From: Polynucleobacter sp. SHI8
GTDB lineage: Bacteria > Pseudomonadota > Gammaproteobacteria > Burkholderiales > Burkholderiaceae
Direction of reading: 5' to 3'
NCBI RefSeq assembly: GCF_027944005.1
Contig: NZ_AP027204.1
Span: 1,922,001-1,986,000 of the forward strand
DNA length: 64,000 bases
The notes under the pieces were generated by a model. The model had not been told where the DNA came from and made no database searches. It saw only the letters and a list, made by a program, of their open reading frames with translations. Positions 36,325 to 45,654 of the stretch are shown here, piece after piece; the stretch's first letter is position 1; each line of letters starts with the position of its first letter. A program made the position numbers and the translations under genes.

Positions 36325-36365
36325 TGTAAAATTAATTAGACATATTGATTAAATGGGCGTAAATT
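36325..36365 (+). promoter_or_regulatory. ppaA promoter with exact PpsR box
   Basis: TGTAAAATTAATTAGACA (36325-36342) is an exact TGT-N12-ACA box. Its right half TAGACA serves as a -35, followed after exactly 17 bp by TAAATT (36360-36365). The same -10 hexamer at the same spacing occurs after the box of the AppA-like gene. Confidence 0.7.
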
Positions 36366-36411
36366 CAACTTGACGGTATTTTCCCCAATTTCAATTAACC
36401 CGGAGCGGAGT

Positions 36412-37326
36412 ATGGTGAAGTCTCTAGAAACCATTAAAATTAAACATTTGGAGATGTTAATGAGACATAACACCAGCTCAAGCTTTACTCAAGAGGAAAA
36501 CTGTCTCGAAACCGAAAGCAATAGTGATGCTTCCGCCCAAGGATCAGTCGATATCCTGATTCAAATGTTGGATAAGGATATTATCCCTAGGCTCTTAGTG
36601 AGTCATCAAGCAAATTCTCCTATAGAAGAACTGGCTACCCCTGGTCAAAGAAAAATTCATCATCAAGAAATTGATCTTCTAGTTAGCTTAAGCGTCAATG
36701 GCACTCAAGATACTTGCATGGACTTCATCAAAAAACTCATGGGTAAACAAGTCTCTATCGAATCAATATACCTGGATCTAATCCCCCTGACCGCCAGAAA
36801 ACTCGGAGTACTTTGGGAGCAAGATATATGTACTTTTACTGATGTCACCATTGGCTTATGGCGCCTTCAGCATATCCTCTATGATTTAACGAAGGATTTT
36901 CAGAAAAAGCATAGTCTACCGATTGATAACCTAAATGCATTATTGATTCCAGCACCAAAGTCGCAACATACACTTGGGCTATTTATTGTTGCTGAATTTT
37001 TCAGAAAAGCAGGCTGGCGAGTTTGGGGTGAACCGAATTTATCCCTGGAGCAAATTAATAATTTGATATTTTCTCAATGGTTTGATGTGATTGGTATATC
37101 AATTGGGTATAGTGGGCAACTCGAGGGGGTTAACCAACTCATCTCATCCTTAAAAGCCAGATCGATGAATCCTAATGTTGCCTTTATGGTTGGCGGCCCT
37201 CTGTATTCATCTAATCCCGAATTATTCGATGATATTCAAGCAGAGATTAAGTCTTATGATGCCAATGATGCTATTCGGCAAGCGGAAATCATCGTTGGCC
37301 AAAAAAAGAACATGGGATTAAATTAA
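36412..37326 (+). CDS. ppaA: PpsR antirepressor/coregulator PpaA (AerR) with cobalamin-binding SCHIC domain
   Basis: A 304-aa regulator. ATG 36412 has GGAGCGGAG just upstream. The frame opens further only through a TTG. An N-terminal helical part is followed by the SCHIC/B12-binding-like signature ARKLGVLWEQDICTFTDVTI and WRLQHIL, then a Rossmann-like domain (LLIPAPKSQHTLGLFIVAEF, FDVIGISIGYSGQLEG). In Rhodobacter, AerR/PpaA modulates CrtJ/PpsR binding to DNA. It lies 65 bp ahead of ppsR. Confidence 0.88.
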   Translation: MVKSLETIKIKHLEMLMRHNTSSSFTQEENCLETESNSDASAQGSVDILIQMLDKDIIPRLLVSHQANSPIEELATPGQRKIHHQEIDLLVSLSVNGTQDTCMDFIKKLMGKQVSIESIYLDLIPLTARKLGVLWEQDICTFTDVTIGLWRLQHILYDLTKDFQKKHSLPIDNLNALLIPAPKSQHTLGLFIVAEFFRKAGWRVWGEPNLSLEQINNLIFSQWFDVIGISIGYSGQLEGVNQLISSLKARSMNPNVAFMVGGPLYSSNPELFDDIQAEIKSYDANDAIRQAEIIVGQKKNMGLN

Positions 37327-37359
37327 TTGAAGACTCAGTTAAAAGAATATTACAATTTA

Positions 37360-37377
37360 AGTTTAAGAAAATTTACA
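37360..37377. promoter_or_regulatory. Weak PpsR-like box ahead of ppsR
   Basis: AGTTTAAGAAAATTTACA differs from TGT-N12-ACA at one position. It is 14 bp before the ppsR start, in a 65-bp gap with no clear Shine-Dalgarno. Possible autoregulation; low confidence in AT-rich DNA. Confidence 0.3.
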
Positions 37378-37391
37378 CTTAGTTATTCAAA

Positions 37392-38813
37392 ATGAATACC
37401 CAACCCAATAACACGTCCAATTCAATTGACTCTATAGATTCTGCGATGGCAGCGGATTTAGTGAGCCATGTCGCTGATACGGTTCTTGTCATGGATCAAA
37501 ACGGAATAATTGAAGATGTTCTAAATACCCATACCCCTGGATTTAGCCATTTAAAACAGTTAATTGGTAAATCTTGGATTGAAAGCTCAACTCCTGAAAG
37601 TCGGAAAAAGATTGAGGCCTTACTGTCACCTGAGGAATCTGAAAATCAACAAAAATGGCGTCAAATTAATCTTTCAATTCCAAATAATCCTGACCTACCT
37701 TTGATGGTCTCCGTATTGCACCTGACAAAAGATAACAAAATTCTCGGCATTGGTCGCGATATTCGAAATTTAGCTAATCTTCAACAACGCTTAGTTGAGG
37801 CTCAGCAGGCTATCGAAACAGATTACTTGCGCTTACGCTTTGCAGAAGCACGCTACCGCCAACTATTCGATTTAAGTATTAATGCGCACGTCATTATTGA
37901 TGGCAGCACTTTTAAAATCATTGAAGCAAATTCTGTTGCGCAAACCTTGATGGCAGAAAAAGGTCGTCGTATGCTTGGTCGCTCGATGGCTGAGTTTGTC
38001 GATATGAATGATTTCACACAATTACAAGAATTACTCAATGCCTCTAGGAACATTAATACTCCTAAAAAGGCTGGGGTAAAGTTAGCAAAAAATGGTACGC
38101 TTGCCGAGATAACTGTCAATTTTTTAAGAGAAGAAAATCAAACCGTATTTCTTATTAACATCATGCCGCTTTCACAAATTCGTGAGGACTTTAAAGTAGA
38201 CCCGAATAGTGAGCGCATGTTAAATGCGATTCAATTCTCTACGGATGCTTTTGTGATTACGGATTTAGATGGCAAAATTATCACAAGCAATCAGACCTTC
38301 CTGGAAATGACTCAAGTAGAAAAAGCTTCTGATTTACAAGATGAGCCAATTGATAACTGGCTAGGAAGATCAAGTATCGATTTACGCGTCATACTCAATA
38401 ACTTAAAAGATAAAAATTCCATTAAACATTACATTACTAGCATTGTTCCACATGGTAATTCTAGCGGGATGGAAGTTGAAGTATCGGCCGTCAAAGTCGT
38501 GAATGATCTCGAGTCTTACATCGGCTTTAGTATTCGTCATATTGGTCAACGCCTTTCACAACGAAGTCAAGCAACCAGCGATCTCAAACAAACTGCAACT
38601 AAGCTCACTGAACTTGTAGGCCGTGTGCCACTCAAAGATATTGTGAGTGAAACCACAGATATGATCGAAAAAATGTGCATTATGTCTGCTCTAGAATTAA
38701 CGATGAATAATCGCGTATCAGCCTCAGAAATGTTAGGCCTATCTAGACAAAGTCTCTACATTAAAATGCGCCGTTTCGGTATTACCGACCCTAACGGATC
38801 AGAAGATATCTAA
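37392..38813 (+). CDS. ppsR: Photosynthesis repressor PpsR (CrtJ)
   Basis: A 473-aa transcription factor. It has an N-terminal domain and PAS domains (VADTVLVMDQNGIIEDVL; RYRQLFDLSINAHVIIDG; STDAFVITDLDGKIITSN) joined by a Q-linker helix. The C-terminal Fis-type HTH reads NRVSASEMLGLSRQSLYIKM. It binds TGT-N12-ACA boxes. The only cysteine in the protein is residue 429 (EKMCIMSAL), next to the HTH; the inter-PAS cysteine of the Rhodobacter redox switch is absent. Confidence 0.95.
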   Translation: MNTQPNNTSNSIDSIDSAMAADLVSHVADTVLVMDQNGIIEDVLNTHTPGFSHLKQLIGKSWIESSTPESRKKIEALLSPEESENQQKWRQINLSIPNNPDLPLMVSVLHLTKDNKILGIGRDIRNLANLQQRLVEAQQAIETDYLRLRFAEARYRQLFDLSINAHVIIDGSTFKIIEANSVAQTLMAEKGRRMLGRSMAEFVDMNDFTQLQELLNASRNINTPKKAGVKLAKNGTLAEITVNFLREENQTVFLINIMPLSQIREDFKVDPNSERMLNAIQFSTDAFVITDLDGKIITSNQTFLEMTQVEKASDLQDEPIDNWLGRSSIDLRVILNNLKDKNSIKHYITSIVPHGNSSGMEVEVSAVKVVNDLESYIGFSIRHIGQRLSQRSQATSDLKQTATKLTELVGRVPLKDIVSETTDMIEKMCIMSALELTMNNRVSASEMLGLSRQSLYIKMRRFGITDPNGSEDI

Positions 38814-38822
38814 TTCGATTTT

Positions 38823-39509
38823 ATGACGCAACAAACTGCGGTACTGAGTCTGGTGAACTACCAAAAAAGCTCTTTACCTTGGGGGATATCGCGTTTAGTG
38901 ATCGGTCAATATCCTTTTAGAAACATCCCTGGATTGCAATTTGTTAAAGTGCTTGGCTCTGGCAGGCATGGGGGGTTTGACCTCAAGCCAAGCTTTAATA
39001 AACAAGGACTTTTTTGTGTCTTTGATACTTTAGAACAAGCGCAAGACTTTTTAGAGCATTCACCTATACTCCAAGCCTACCAAGATCACTCAAGTGAATA
39101 TTTTTCTGTGATCCTCCAAGCCTATTCTTCAAAAGGGACTTGGTCAAAAAATACAATTGAAGTCACGCAAGAAGCTCCTTTAAGTGGACCGATTGCAGGT
39201 ATTACGAGAGCATCTATCAAGTTTTCTAAAGCGCCTTCATTTTGGCGAAAAGCCCCTCCAGCACAAGCATCTCTTGAACAAGCTCCTGGTTGTCTGTTAG
39301 CCGCAGGCTTAGGTGAAGCACCCTACCTTCGTCAAGCAACTTTCACGATGTGGGAGTCGACGAGTGCTATGGATCTTTACGCCCGAAGTGGTGCCCATCT
39401 AGAAGCGATTCAAACTGCCTATCAAGGGCAGTTTTTTTCTGAGTCGATGTTCACCCGATTTATTCCGATCAATCCCCATGGTGTATGGCGGGGTAAAACA
39501 TATGGCTAA
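38823..39509 (+). CDS. crtA: Spheroidene monooxygenase CrtA
   Basis: A 228-aa enzyme inserting a keto group into spheroidene to give spheroidenone, using O2. Family motifs: LVIGQYPFRNIPGLQFVKVL, GSGRHGGFDLKPS and ATFTMWESTSAMDLYARSGA. It starts 9 bp after ppsR with a poor Shine-Dalgarno, suggesting coupling. It overlaps crtD by 8 bp (ATGGCTAA). Confidence 0.94.
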   Translation: MTQQTAVLSLVNYQKSSLPWGISRLVIGQYPFRNIPGLQFVKVLGSGRHGGFDLKPSFNKQGLFCVFDTLEQAQDFLEHSPILQAYQDHSSEYFSVILQAYSSKGTWSKNTIEVTQEAPLSGPIAGITRASIKFSKAPSFWRKAPPAQASLEQAPGCLLAAGLGEAPYLRQATFTMWESTSAMDLYARSGAHLEAIQTAYQGQFFSESMFTRFIPINPHGVWRGKTYG

Positions 39510-40989
39510 AAAAAAGATCGTGATTGTTGGTGGTGGTATCGCTGGACTATGTGCTTGCTTAAAACTTGCTCACCAAGGATATGACGTTACCCTCCTAGAG
39601 AAAGAGAATCAAGTTGGAGGAAAAATCAGAACCGTATGCGCAGGCTCTTCTGCGATTGATTCAGGTCCAACTGTTTTTACGATGCGCTGGGTTTTTGAGG
39701 AGCTGTTTCGTGAATGTGATGAAAACTTTAATCAATATATCTCCACGACGCCCTTGCCTGTCTTAGCGCGACACTTTTGGGGTAAAGAGCAACTCGATCT
39801 TTTTGCTGATCAACACTTAAGCGCCAAAGCGATTGAAGATTTTTCTGGAAAAAAACAAGCAGATTTATTTTTAGAATTTTGTCGTGTGAGTAAAAAAGTA
39901 TATGAGTCGCTAGAAACTCCATACATCCGAGCGCGACGCCCAACGATGCCCAGTATGATGAGTCAATTGGGACTAACGGGCACCAAAACATTAATGGGTA
40001 TTGGCCCTTTTAAAAGTCTTTGGAAATCGCTTGAGAAATTTTTTCCTGATCCAAGGCTTCAACAACTGTTTGGAAGGTATGCCACCTACTGCGGTTCCTC
40101 CCCGTTTTTAGCACCTGCCACATTGATGTTAATTGCTCACGTGGAAATGGCTGGCGTTTGGTCAATTCAAGAGGGTATGACACAACTTCCCCAAACAATA
40201 GCGAAGTTAGCAAGATCAAGAGGTGCTTCAATTCTTTGTAATACCGAGGTCAAACAAATCATCGTATCTAGCAATAAGGTCTCTCAAGTTGAACTCTTCA
40301 CCGGGGAAATTATTCAGGCAGATGCTGTCATCTTTAATGGCGATATTGCCGCCTTGAGATCTGGTTTATTAGGGAGCGCAACTCAGTCAGCAACTCCACC
40401 AATACCAACCGTTCCATCACTATCTGCAGTTACTTGGTCGGTTGAAGCACCAAGTAATCAATTTGATCTCAGTCATCATAATGTATTTTTTGATGAAAAT
40501 TATGTATCTGAGTTTACTGACATCTTTGATCAGCATCAACTTCCTAAAAAACCAACGGTGTATCTCTGCGCACAAAGTAGAATCCATACGGAGCAGATTA
40601 ATCAATCAACCGAAAAATATTTACTACTCGTCAATGCCCCTGCTAATGGCAACCAACCCCAATCTTCTAAGGAGATCGAGTCATGTCAAAACCACGTCTT
40701 TCAACTACTTGGCAAGAGTGGTTTTCAAATCAATCCAAGCACATGGCAAATGGTGCGCACGACACCTCAAGACTTTCATCAACTATTTCCAGCAACGGGT
40801 GGAGCCCTTTACGGCATGGCAACCCACGGCTGGATGAGCTCTTTTCAACGCCCCAGCTCAATCTCCAACATCAAGAATCTATTCCTAGCGGGTGGGAGCG
40901 TTCATCCGGGACCAGGAGTGCCGATGGCAGCTCTGTCAGGAAGACTGGCGGCCGCAACCCTGATGGATCGCCTGCCTTTGACCAGCTAG
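39502..40989 (+). CDS. crtD: Hydroxyneurosporene (methoxyneurosporene) desaturase CrtD
   Basis: A 495-aa FAD-dependent carotenoid 3,4-desaturase. Dinucleotide-binding KKIVIVGGGIAGLCACLKLA, carotene-desaturase motif GKIRTVCAGSSAIDSGPTVF and C-terminal FLAGGSVHPGPGVPMAALSG. I start at ATG 39502 overlapping the crtA stop. An ATG at 39478 is also in frame. The 3' 307 bp overlap a second open frame leading into crtC. Confidence 0.94.
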   Translation: MAKKKIVIVGGGIAGLCACLKLAHQGYDVTLLEKENQVGGKIRTVCAGSSAIDSGPTVFTMRWVFEELFRECDENFNQYISTTPLPVLARHFWGKEQLDLFADQHLSAKAIEDFSGKKQADLFLEFCRVSKKVYESLETPYIRARRPTMPSMMSQLGLTGTKTLMGIGPFKSLWKSLEKFFPDPRLQQLFGRYATYCGSSPFLAPATLMLIAHVEMAGVWSIQEGMTQLPQTIAKLARSRGASILCNTEVKQIIVSSNKVSQVELFTGEIIQADAVIFNGDIAALRSGLLGSATQSATPPIPTVPSLSAVTWSVEAPSNQFDLSHHNVFFDENYVSEFTDIFDQHQLPKKPTVYLCAQSRIHTEQINQSTEKYLLLVNAPANGNQPQSSKEIESCQNHVFQLLGKSGFQINPSTWQMVRTTPQDFHQLFPATGGALYGMATHGWMSSFQRPSSISNIKNLFLAGGSVHPGPGVPMAALSGRLAAATLMDRLPLTS

Positions 40990-41897
40990 TTCCAAATGGT
41001 GGGTACTTGTGGTGGTATGTAGATGGCATCAGTGATGATGGTAAGCATGGTATTACGATCATCGCTTTTGTTGGAAGTGTGTTTTCACCCTATTATTTAT
41101 GGGCAAATCGTAAACAACTTGCAGACCCTAATCATTACTGTTGTCTGAATGTCGCTATTTATAGTCCTGGGAAAAAACGCTGGACGATGACAGAGCGTGG
41201 TAAACGTTTTGTGCAGCGTGATGCAACTCATTTTCAAATTGGACCAAGTGACTTACATTGGAATGGCAAGTCACTCGTCATCAACATCAAAGAACGTGCT
41301 GTCCCATTCGGGCAAAAGGTGATTGGTAAAGTAACAGTTCATCCAGAACAATTATTTAATTACTCAGTCCCCTTAGATCAACAGGGTAAACATCGTTGGG
41401 GGCCTCTAGCGCCAACGTCTAGAGTTGAAGTAGATTTCTCCGAGCCCAATCTTCATTGGTCTGGTCATGCTTACCTAGACTCCAATGAAGGTGATGAGCC
41501 AATTAACCGCCCTTTCCATGAGTGGGACTGGGCTCGTGCTTTATTAAAAGATCAAAGTACGGCAGTTATTTATGATGTTCGAGAAAAAAATGGTACTGAA
41601 AATTTACTAGCAATCAAATTCAACCGTGATGGCACGGTGGATAACTTTGACATTGGCAATAGATTCTCTTTGCCACCAACTATGTGGAAAATTAAAAGGC
41701 ATTTACGCTCCGATAGAACGAAGCCTATGGTTATCCAAGATCTAGAAGATACGCCTTTTTATAGTCGTTCAATTTTGCAGGCAGACTGGTTAGGGGAAGA
41801 TAATCTCGTTTGTATGCACGAGACTTTGAATGTGCCACGATTTTCCTCAACAGCAGTACAAATGATGCTCCCTTGGAGAATGCCTCGGATCACTTAA
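40683..41897 (+). CDS. crtC: Acyclic carotenoid 1,2-hydratase CrtC, start codon uncertain
   Basis: Hydrates neurosporene/lycopene at C-1. The homologous part begins about residue 97: AFDQLVPNGGYLWWYVDGIS, IAFVGSVFSPYYLWA and PFHEWDWARALLKD. From there to the stop the protein has family length. The open frame reaches back to ATG 40683 (404 aa), but residues 1-96 look like an alternate reading of crtD (Ser/Gly/Arg-rich). No ATG, GTG or TTG lies in frame between 40746 and the conserved start, so the true start is unclear. Confidence 0.88.
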   Translation: MSKPRLSTTWQEWFSNQSKHMANGAHDTSRLSSTISSNGWSPLRHGNPRLDELFSTPQLNLQHQESIPSGWERSSGTRSADGSSVRKTGGRNPDGSPAFDQLVPNGGYLWWYVDGISDDGKHGITIIAFVGSVFSPYYLWANRKQLADPNHYCCLNVAIYSPGKKRWTMTERGKRFVQRDATHFQIGPSDLHWNGKSLVINIKERAVPFGQKVIGKVTVHPEQLFNYSVPLDQQGKHRWGPLAPTSRVEVDFSEPNLHWSGHAYLDSNEGDEPINRPFHEWDWARALLKDQSTAVIYDVREKNGTENLLAIKFNRDGTVDNFDIGNRFSLPPTMWKIKRHLRSDRTKPMVIQDLEDTPFYSRSILQADWLGEDNLVCMHETLNVPRFSSTAVQMMLPWRMPRIT

Positions 41898-41909
41898 GGA
41901 GTGGATCGG

Positions 41910-42992
41910 CTACATCCGAGCTAAACGATGTCTCTCAGCTTTTTCTAAGGTATTGATGACCCAAACCATGCGTTGCTCAAAGCTTCCTGCATAGTGCGCA
42001 TATGGATCCTCATAAGGCACTGCTTCCACTAAATATTGAATCGCTTCAATCGGCTCTAAATCAATCTTGACTTGACCCACGTGAATCGTTGCAGATAAGG
42101 CTTTTAACATCAAGAGTTTTTTCTTGGCGCTGGAAACTATTGCTCTCTGTGATACAGAATCTAAATCTTGTTTTTCGATTTGACGACCGATTTGAGCATA
42201 CACTAACCTTGCGCCATAAATTGCCGCACGACAGTCCCTCGGAAGTTGCGATATCCCATTTTGAGATCTTTGATACAACATATCCGCAGTCTTCAAAAGT
42301 CGATCAACCACACGTGCAATTTGTGGAGTAAATATAGGATCCTTTAACCATGATTCTGGATCAATACCCTCTTCACGCATCCAATCCAGTGGTAAATATA
42401 ATCTACCATTTTTGGCATCTTCACCTACATCACGAGCAATGTTGGTCAGTTGCATCGCCAAGCCAAGTTCACAAGCTCTAGTCAGTGGTAGCTGCTGACG
42501 CGTCCCCATGATTAAAGACATCATTGCGCCAACTGTTCCAGCTACACGTGCAGCATAGGCATATAAATCTTCAATGGTGTTATAGCGCCGGCCCATCTTA
42601 TCCCATTCAAAACCTTCTAATAATGCCTCAAGTAAGGTTTTTGGAATCTTATATTGAGCAACCACCAGGGATAAAGCTCGGTCAGCGGGGACGTCTAATG
42701 GCTTACCTTCATAAATCAAATCCAGTCGTTGCTTGAGGGTTTGAATAATTCGAATATCCTCACCGCCTTCATCGACGATATCATCCATCAAACGGCAAAA
42801 AGCATACAATGCAATTGCTGGATTGCGGACACGCTTGGGAAGTACTCGAGAAGCCGCAAAAAATGATTTAGACCCACCACGCATGAGTTCTTCACACTGA
42901 ATGGTATCCGATGGGCTACTAGCAGAGCTATGTGCCATTAAAGAACTTTTTTGCAAGAAAATAGTTGGATTTAAAAGTAATTTAGAAAACAT
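41910..42992 (-). CDS. crtB: Phytoene synthase
   Basis: A 360-aa enzyme condensing two GGPP to phytoene. Asp motifs: YAFCRLMDDIVDEG and LTNIARDVGEDAKNGRLYLP. AAGGAG lies 5 nt before ATG 42992, which is within the end of crtI (11-bp overlap). The family's usual length is about 310-350 aa, so the N-terminus is slightly long. It converges on crtC with a 12-bp gap. Confidence 0.95.
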   Translation of the reverse strand: MFSKLLLNPTIFLQKSSLMAHSSASSPSDTIQCEELMRGGSKSFFAASRVLPKRVRNPAIALYAFCRLMDDIVDEGGEDIRIIQTLKQRLDLIYEGKPLDVPADRALSLVVAQYKIPKTLLEALLEGFEWDKMGRRYNTIEDLYAYAARVAGTVGAMMSLIMGTRQQLPLTRACELGLAMQLTNIARDVGEDAKNGRLYLPLDWMREEGIDPESWLKDPIFTPQIARVVDRLLKTADMLYQRSQNGISQLPRDCRAAIYGARLVYAQIGRQIEKQDLDSVSQRAIVSSAKKKLLMLKALSATIHVGQVKIDLEPIEAIQYLVEAVPYEDPYAHYAGSFEQRMVWVINTLEKAERHRLARM

Positions 42993-44541
42993 ACTTACTC
43001 CTTGTATTTACTGTAGGCATAACACTCTCTAAGGCCTTTGCTGATGATAAAACTCCTGGAATCCCAGCTCCTGGGTGAGTACTTGCACCCACCATATATA
43101 AACCCTGAACATCTTCGCTGATGTTGTGTGGCCTAAACCATGCACTTTGAAGTAACAAGGGCTCTAATCCAAAAGCAGCTCCCTTGTACGACAACAAACG
43201 ATCTTTAAAGTCTTGTGGAGTCATACAGAAAGATTCGGTGAGATGCTCACCCAACTCAGGCAATACGGTCTGCTCTAAATATGTCTGTATAGACTGACGA
43301 TATGACTCCATATGCTCTGACCAGTCCACTCCTGCATCGAGGTGCGGTACTGGAGATAACACATAAAAAGTATCATGCCCCTCAGGAGCCAGAGATGGAT
43401 CAGTTGCTGTGGGTCTGTGCAAATATAAACTAAAGTCTTTAGCTAAATGATGTTTTTTAAAGATATCTGTGAGGAGGGCTTCATAACGATCACCCAATAA
43501 CATCATATGATGTGGTACTTCTGGATATTGTCGTTTCGAACCAAAATACCAAACAAATAAACTCATGGAGTATCGACCATTCTCAACCTTACGGTTGGTC
43601 CAGTGTTTACGATACTTCTCCTCTACCAAATAACGATATGTCCATGCTGAATCTGCGTTGGAAACTACATGATCAGCATAGAGCTTTTGACCATTAGCCA
43701 AAGTTACACCATTAACTTTATTTTCTTGAATATTAATTTTTGTTACTTCACTCTCATAACGAATTTTGACTCCCAATCCATCTAAGAGCTTTACCATCCC
43801 ACGAATTAATTCCCCAGTTCCACCCATAACAGAATGAACACCCCATTTACGCTCTAAAGAATTGATCAAAGCATAAACAGCGGTTACAGAAAATGGATTT
43901 CCACCAATTAATAATGGATGAAAGCTCATCACTTGACGTAACTGGGGATCTTTAAAGTATCGGGCCACGAGTTGGTAAATACTCTCCCAGGCCTTCATTT
44001 TGATCATGCTTGGTAAGGCTTTTAATAAATCAGTTAATTTGGTGAAGGCAACCGCGCTTAAATCTTCAAAACCAAGCTTGTAGCACTTTTCCGCTTCTTT
44101 TAGAAATTTTTCATAGCCAGGTAAATCACTTGGTGAAAATTTTGCAACCTCCGCGCGCATTTTTTCAGGATCGCCAGTGTAATTAAAAATTCGTCCATCA
44201 TTAAAACGTACTTGATAGAAGGGATCCATTAATCGCAAATCAATATCATCACTCATTTTCTTACCACATAGCGTCCATAATTCTTCCAATAAGAATGGCG
44301 CAGTAATGATGGTTGGTCCTGCATCAAAGATATAGCCATTGCGTCGATGAACATACGCTCTACCACCTGGAGAATCAAGTTTTTCAAGCACAGTGACTTC
44401 ATAGCCTTTTACTGCTAATCGAATGGCCGCAGCTAAACCTCCAAAACCAGTGCCCAACACAATTACTCGATTGTTTTCTGGTTGAGCCCTATCATCACTC
44501 GTAAGAAATGGAATTTTAAAACGATCCACTTGAGTATCCAT
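42982..44541 (-). CDS. crtI: Phytoene desaturase
   Basis: A 519-aa FAD-dependent desaturase converting phytoene to neurosporene/lycopene. RVIVLGTGFGGLAAAIRLAV near the N-terminus, YVHRRNGYIFDAGPTIITAP, and C-terminal GLYMVGASTHPGAGIPGVLS. ATG 44541 has AAAGG upstream. The open frame extends back over the pufC terminator hairpin but that part is not expected to be coding. Confidence 0.96.
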   Translation of the reverse strand: MDTQVDRFKIPFLTSDDRAQPENNRVIVLGTGFGGLAAAIRLAVKGYEVTVLEKLDSPGGRAYVHRRNGYIFDAGPTIITAPFLLEELWTLCGKKMSDDIDLRLMDPFYQVRFNDGRIFNYTGDPEKMRAEVAKFSPSDLPGYEKFLKEAEKCYKLGFEDLSAVAFTKLTDLLKALPSMIKMKAWESIYQLVARYFKDPQLRQVMSFHPLLIGGNPFSVTAVYALINSLERKWGVHSVMGGTGELIRGMVKLLDGLGVKIRYESEVTKINIQENKVNGVTLANGQKLYADHVVSNADSAWTYRYLVEEKYRKHWTNRKVENGRYSMSLFVWYFGSKRQYPEVPHHMMLLGDRYEALLTDIFKKHHLAKDFSLYLHRPTATDPSLAPEGHDTFYVLSPVPHLDAGVDWSEHMESYRQSIQTYLEQTVLPELGEHLTESFCMTPQDFKDRLLSYKGAAFGLEPLLLQSAWFRPHNISEDVQGLYMVGASTHPGAGIPGVLSSAKALESVMPTVNTRSKYVF

Positions 44542-44552
44542 TACAATGACCT

Positions 44553-44583
44553 TTAATAAAAAAAGTGGCGCCCGGAGGCGCCA
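44553..44583 (-). terminator. Strong terminator between pufC and crtI
   Basis: On the minus strand TGGCGCC - TCCG - GGCGCCA is followed by CTTTTTTT. It is the most GC-rich stem in the cluster, placed 28 bp after the pufC stop and 12 bp before the crtI start. It should end most puf transcripts, leaving crtI-crtB to read-through. Confidence 0.88.
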
Positions 44584-44610
44584 TAAAACAGCGCTACAAC
44601 ACCAATACAC

Positions 44611-45654
44611 CTATTTAGCAGCAACTTTTTTCTCAGTTGCTACAGTTGTTGGGTAAGTTTGTGCTAAGTACGGAAAATCAGCAAGCATACTTTTGCCATA
44701 TAGGGGTTTATTTATACCTTGATGACAAGTCAAGCAGTTAGTCTTCGCAACATCACCTTCTTTGCCTAATCGATGTGGCGGAAATACTCCAGATAAAGAG
44801 TTCATATACGTGTTATTAACATCCTTCACCATCTGTATGCCATACCAAGCTTGAGAGCGTTGCGGAGTACTTTGAGACCAATCTGAAAAAGCTCTTGAGT
44901 TATGACAATACGTGCAATTAACGCCCAATGATTTAGAGAAATGCATCATCAAACCATAAACATCTTCAGTTTCTTGCAAGGAGTGCACATTACCATTCGG
45001 TAAACCATCTTTCCCCTGAATACGGGCTGGATTGCTTGCTAAGAGGTATTTTGAGAATGGCTCATACGTTAGAGATGCATATCCAACGCTCTCAGAAGCC
45101 TGGTTCTGTCCATTACGATTACCAAGTGCTGTTCCAGTTGCATTTTGAGGATTCTCTTTAAACCAAACATTTTGCGGAATATTATTTCCACGGTGACAGG
45201 TATAACACGTTACGCCAGTTCCCTGTACGTGATCTTTCCAATTCACATTAATGTTTTGTGTCATCTGAATCATTCGACGTGAGACGATTTTGGTGTACTT
45301 AGAGTCTTCTGCAAAATTCGCTGGGTTATGGCAATAGACGCAACCTTGATTTGGCGCAATCCAATTTGTCATACTCACCATAAATGTCGTGAACTGTGCT
45401 TGACTTAAATTTCCTAATACCTGTACATTCTGGTAAACCTTCGATGCTTTATCCCCTTCTGCAGGTGCAGCACCTGTAGAAGGTGGTAATTCATTTAACT
45501 TCGCTTTATCTGCATTAATCCGAGGATTTTGAATATCGACCATCGCTGTTCCACGAAAGCCATTTTGGGCTTTCTGAAAAGCTGGTCTCTCACATCCGGA
45601 TAGAACCATCATCGCGCTTAGTAATACGATGAATGAAAAATTTGCTTTTTTCAT
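44611..45654 (-). CDS. pufC: Tetraheme reaction-centre cytochrome c subunit PufC
   Basis: A 347-aa periplasmic lipoprotein that re-reduces the special pair. Signal with lipobox LSGC (Cys20). Four heme motifs: CVYCH, CYTCH, CTYCH and CLTCH, with Met ligands such as FTTFMVSMTNWI and GLMMHFSKSLG. Start ATG overlaps the pufM stop (TAATG). Its presence fits an RC of the Rubrivivax/Roseobacter type. Confidence 0.97.
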   Translation of the reverse strand: MKKANFSFIVLLSAMMVLSGCERPAFQKAQNGFRGTAMVDIQNPRINADKAKLNELPPSTGAAPAEGDKASKVYQNVQVLGNLSQAQFTTFMVSMTNWIAPNQGCVYCHNPANFAEDSKYTKIVSRRMIQMTQNINVNWKDHVQGTGVTCYTCHRGNNIPQNVWFKENPQNATGTALGNRNGQNQASESVGYASLTYEPFSKYLLASNPARIQGKDGLPNGNVHSLQETEDVYGLMMHFSKSLGVNCTYCHNSRAFSDWSQSTPQRSQAWYGIQMVKDVNNTYMNSLSGVFPPHRLGKEGDVAKTNCLTCHQGINKPLYGKSMLADFPYLAQTYPTTVATEKKVAAK

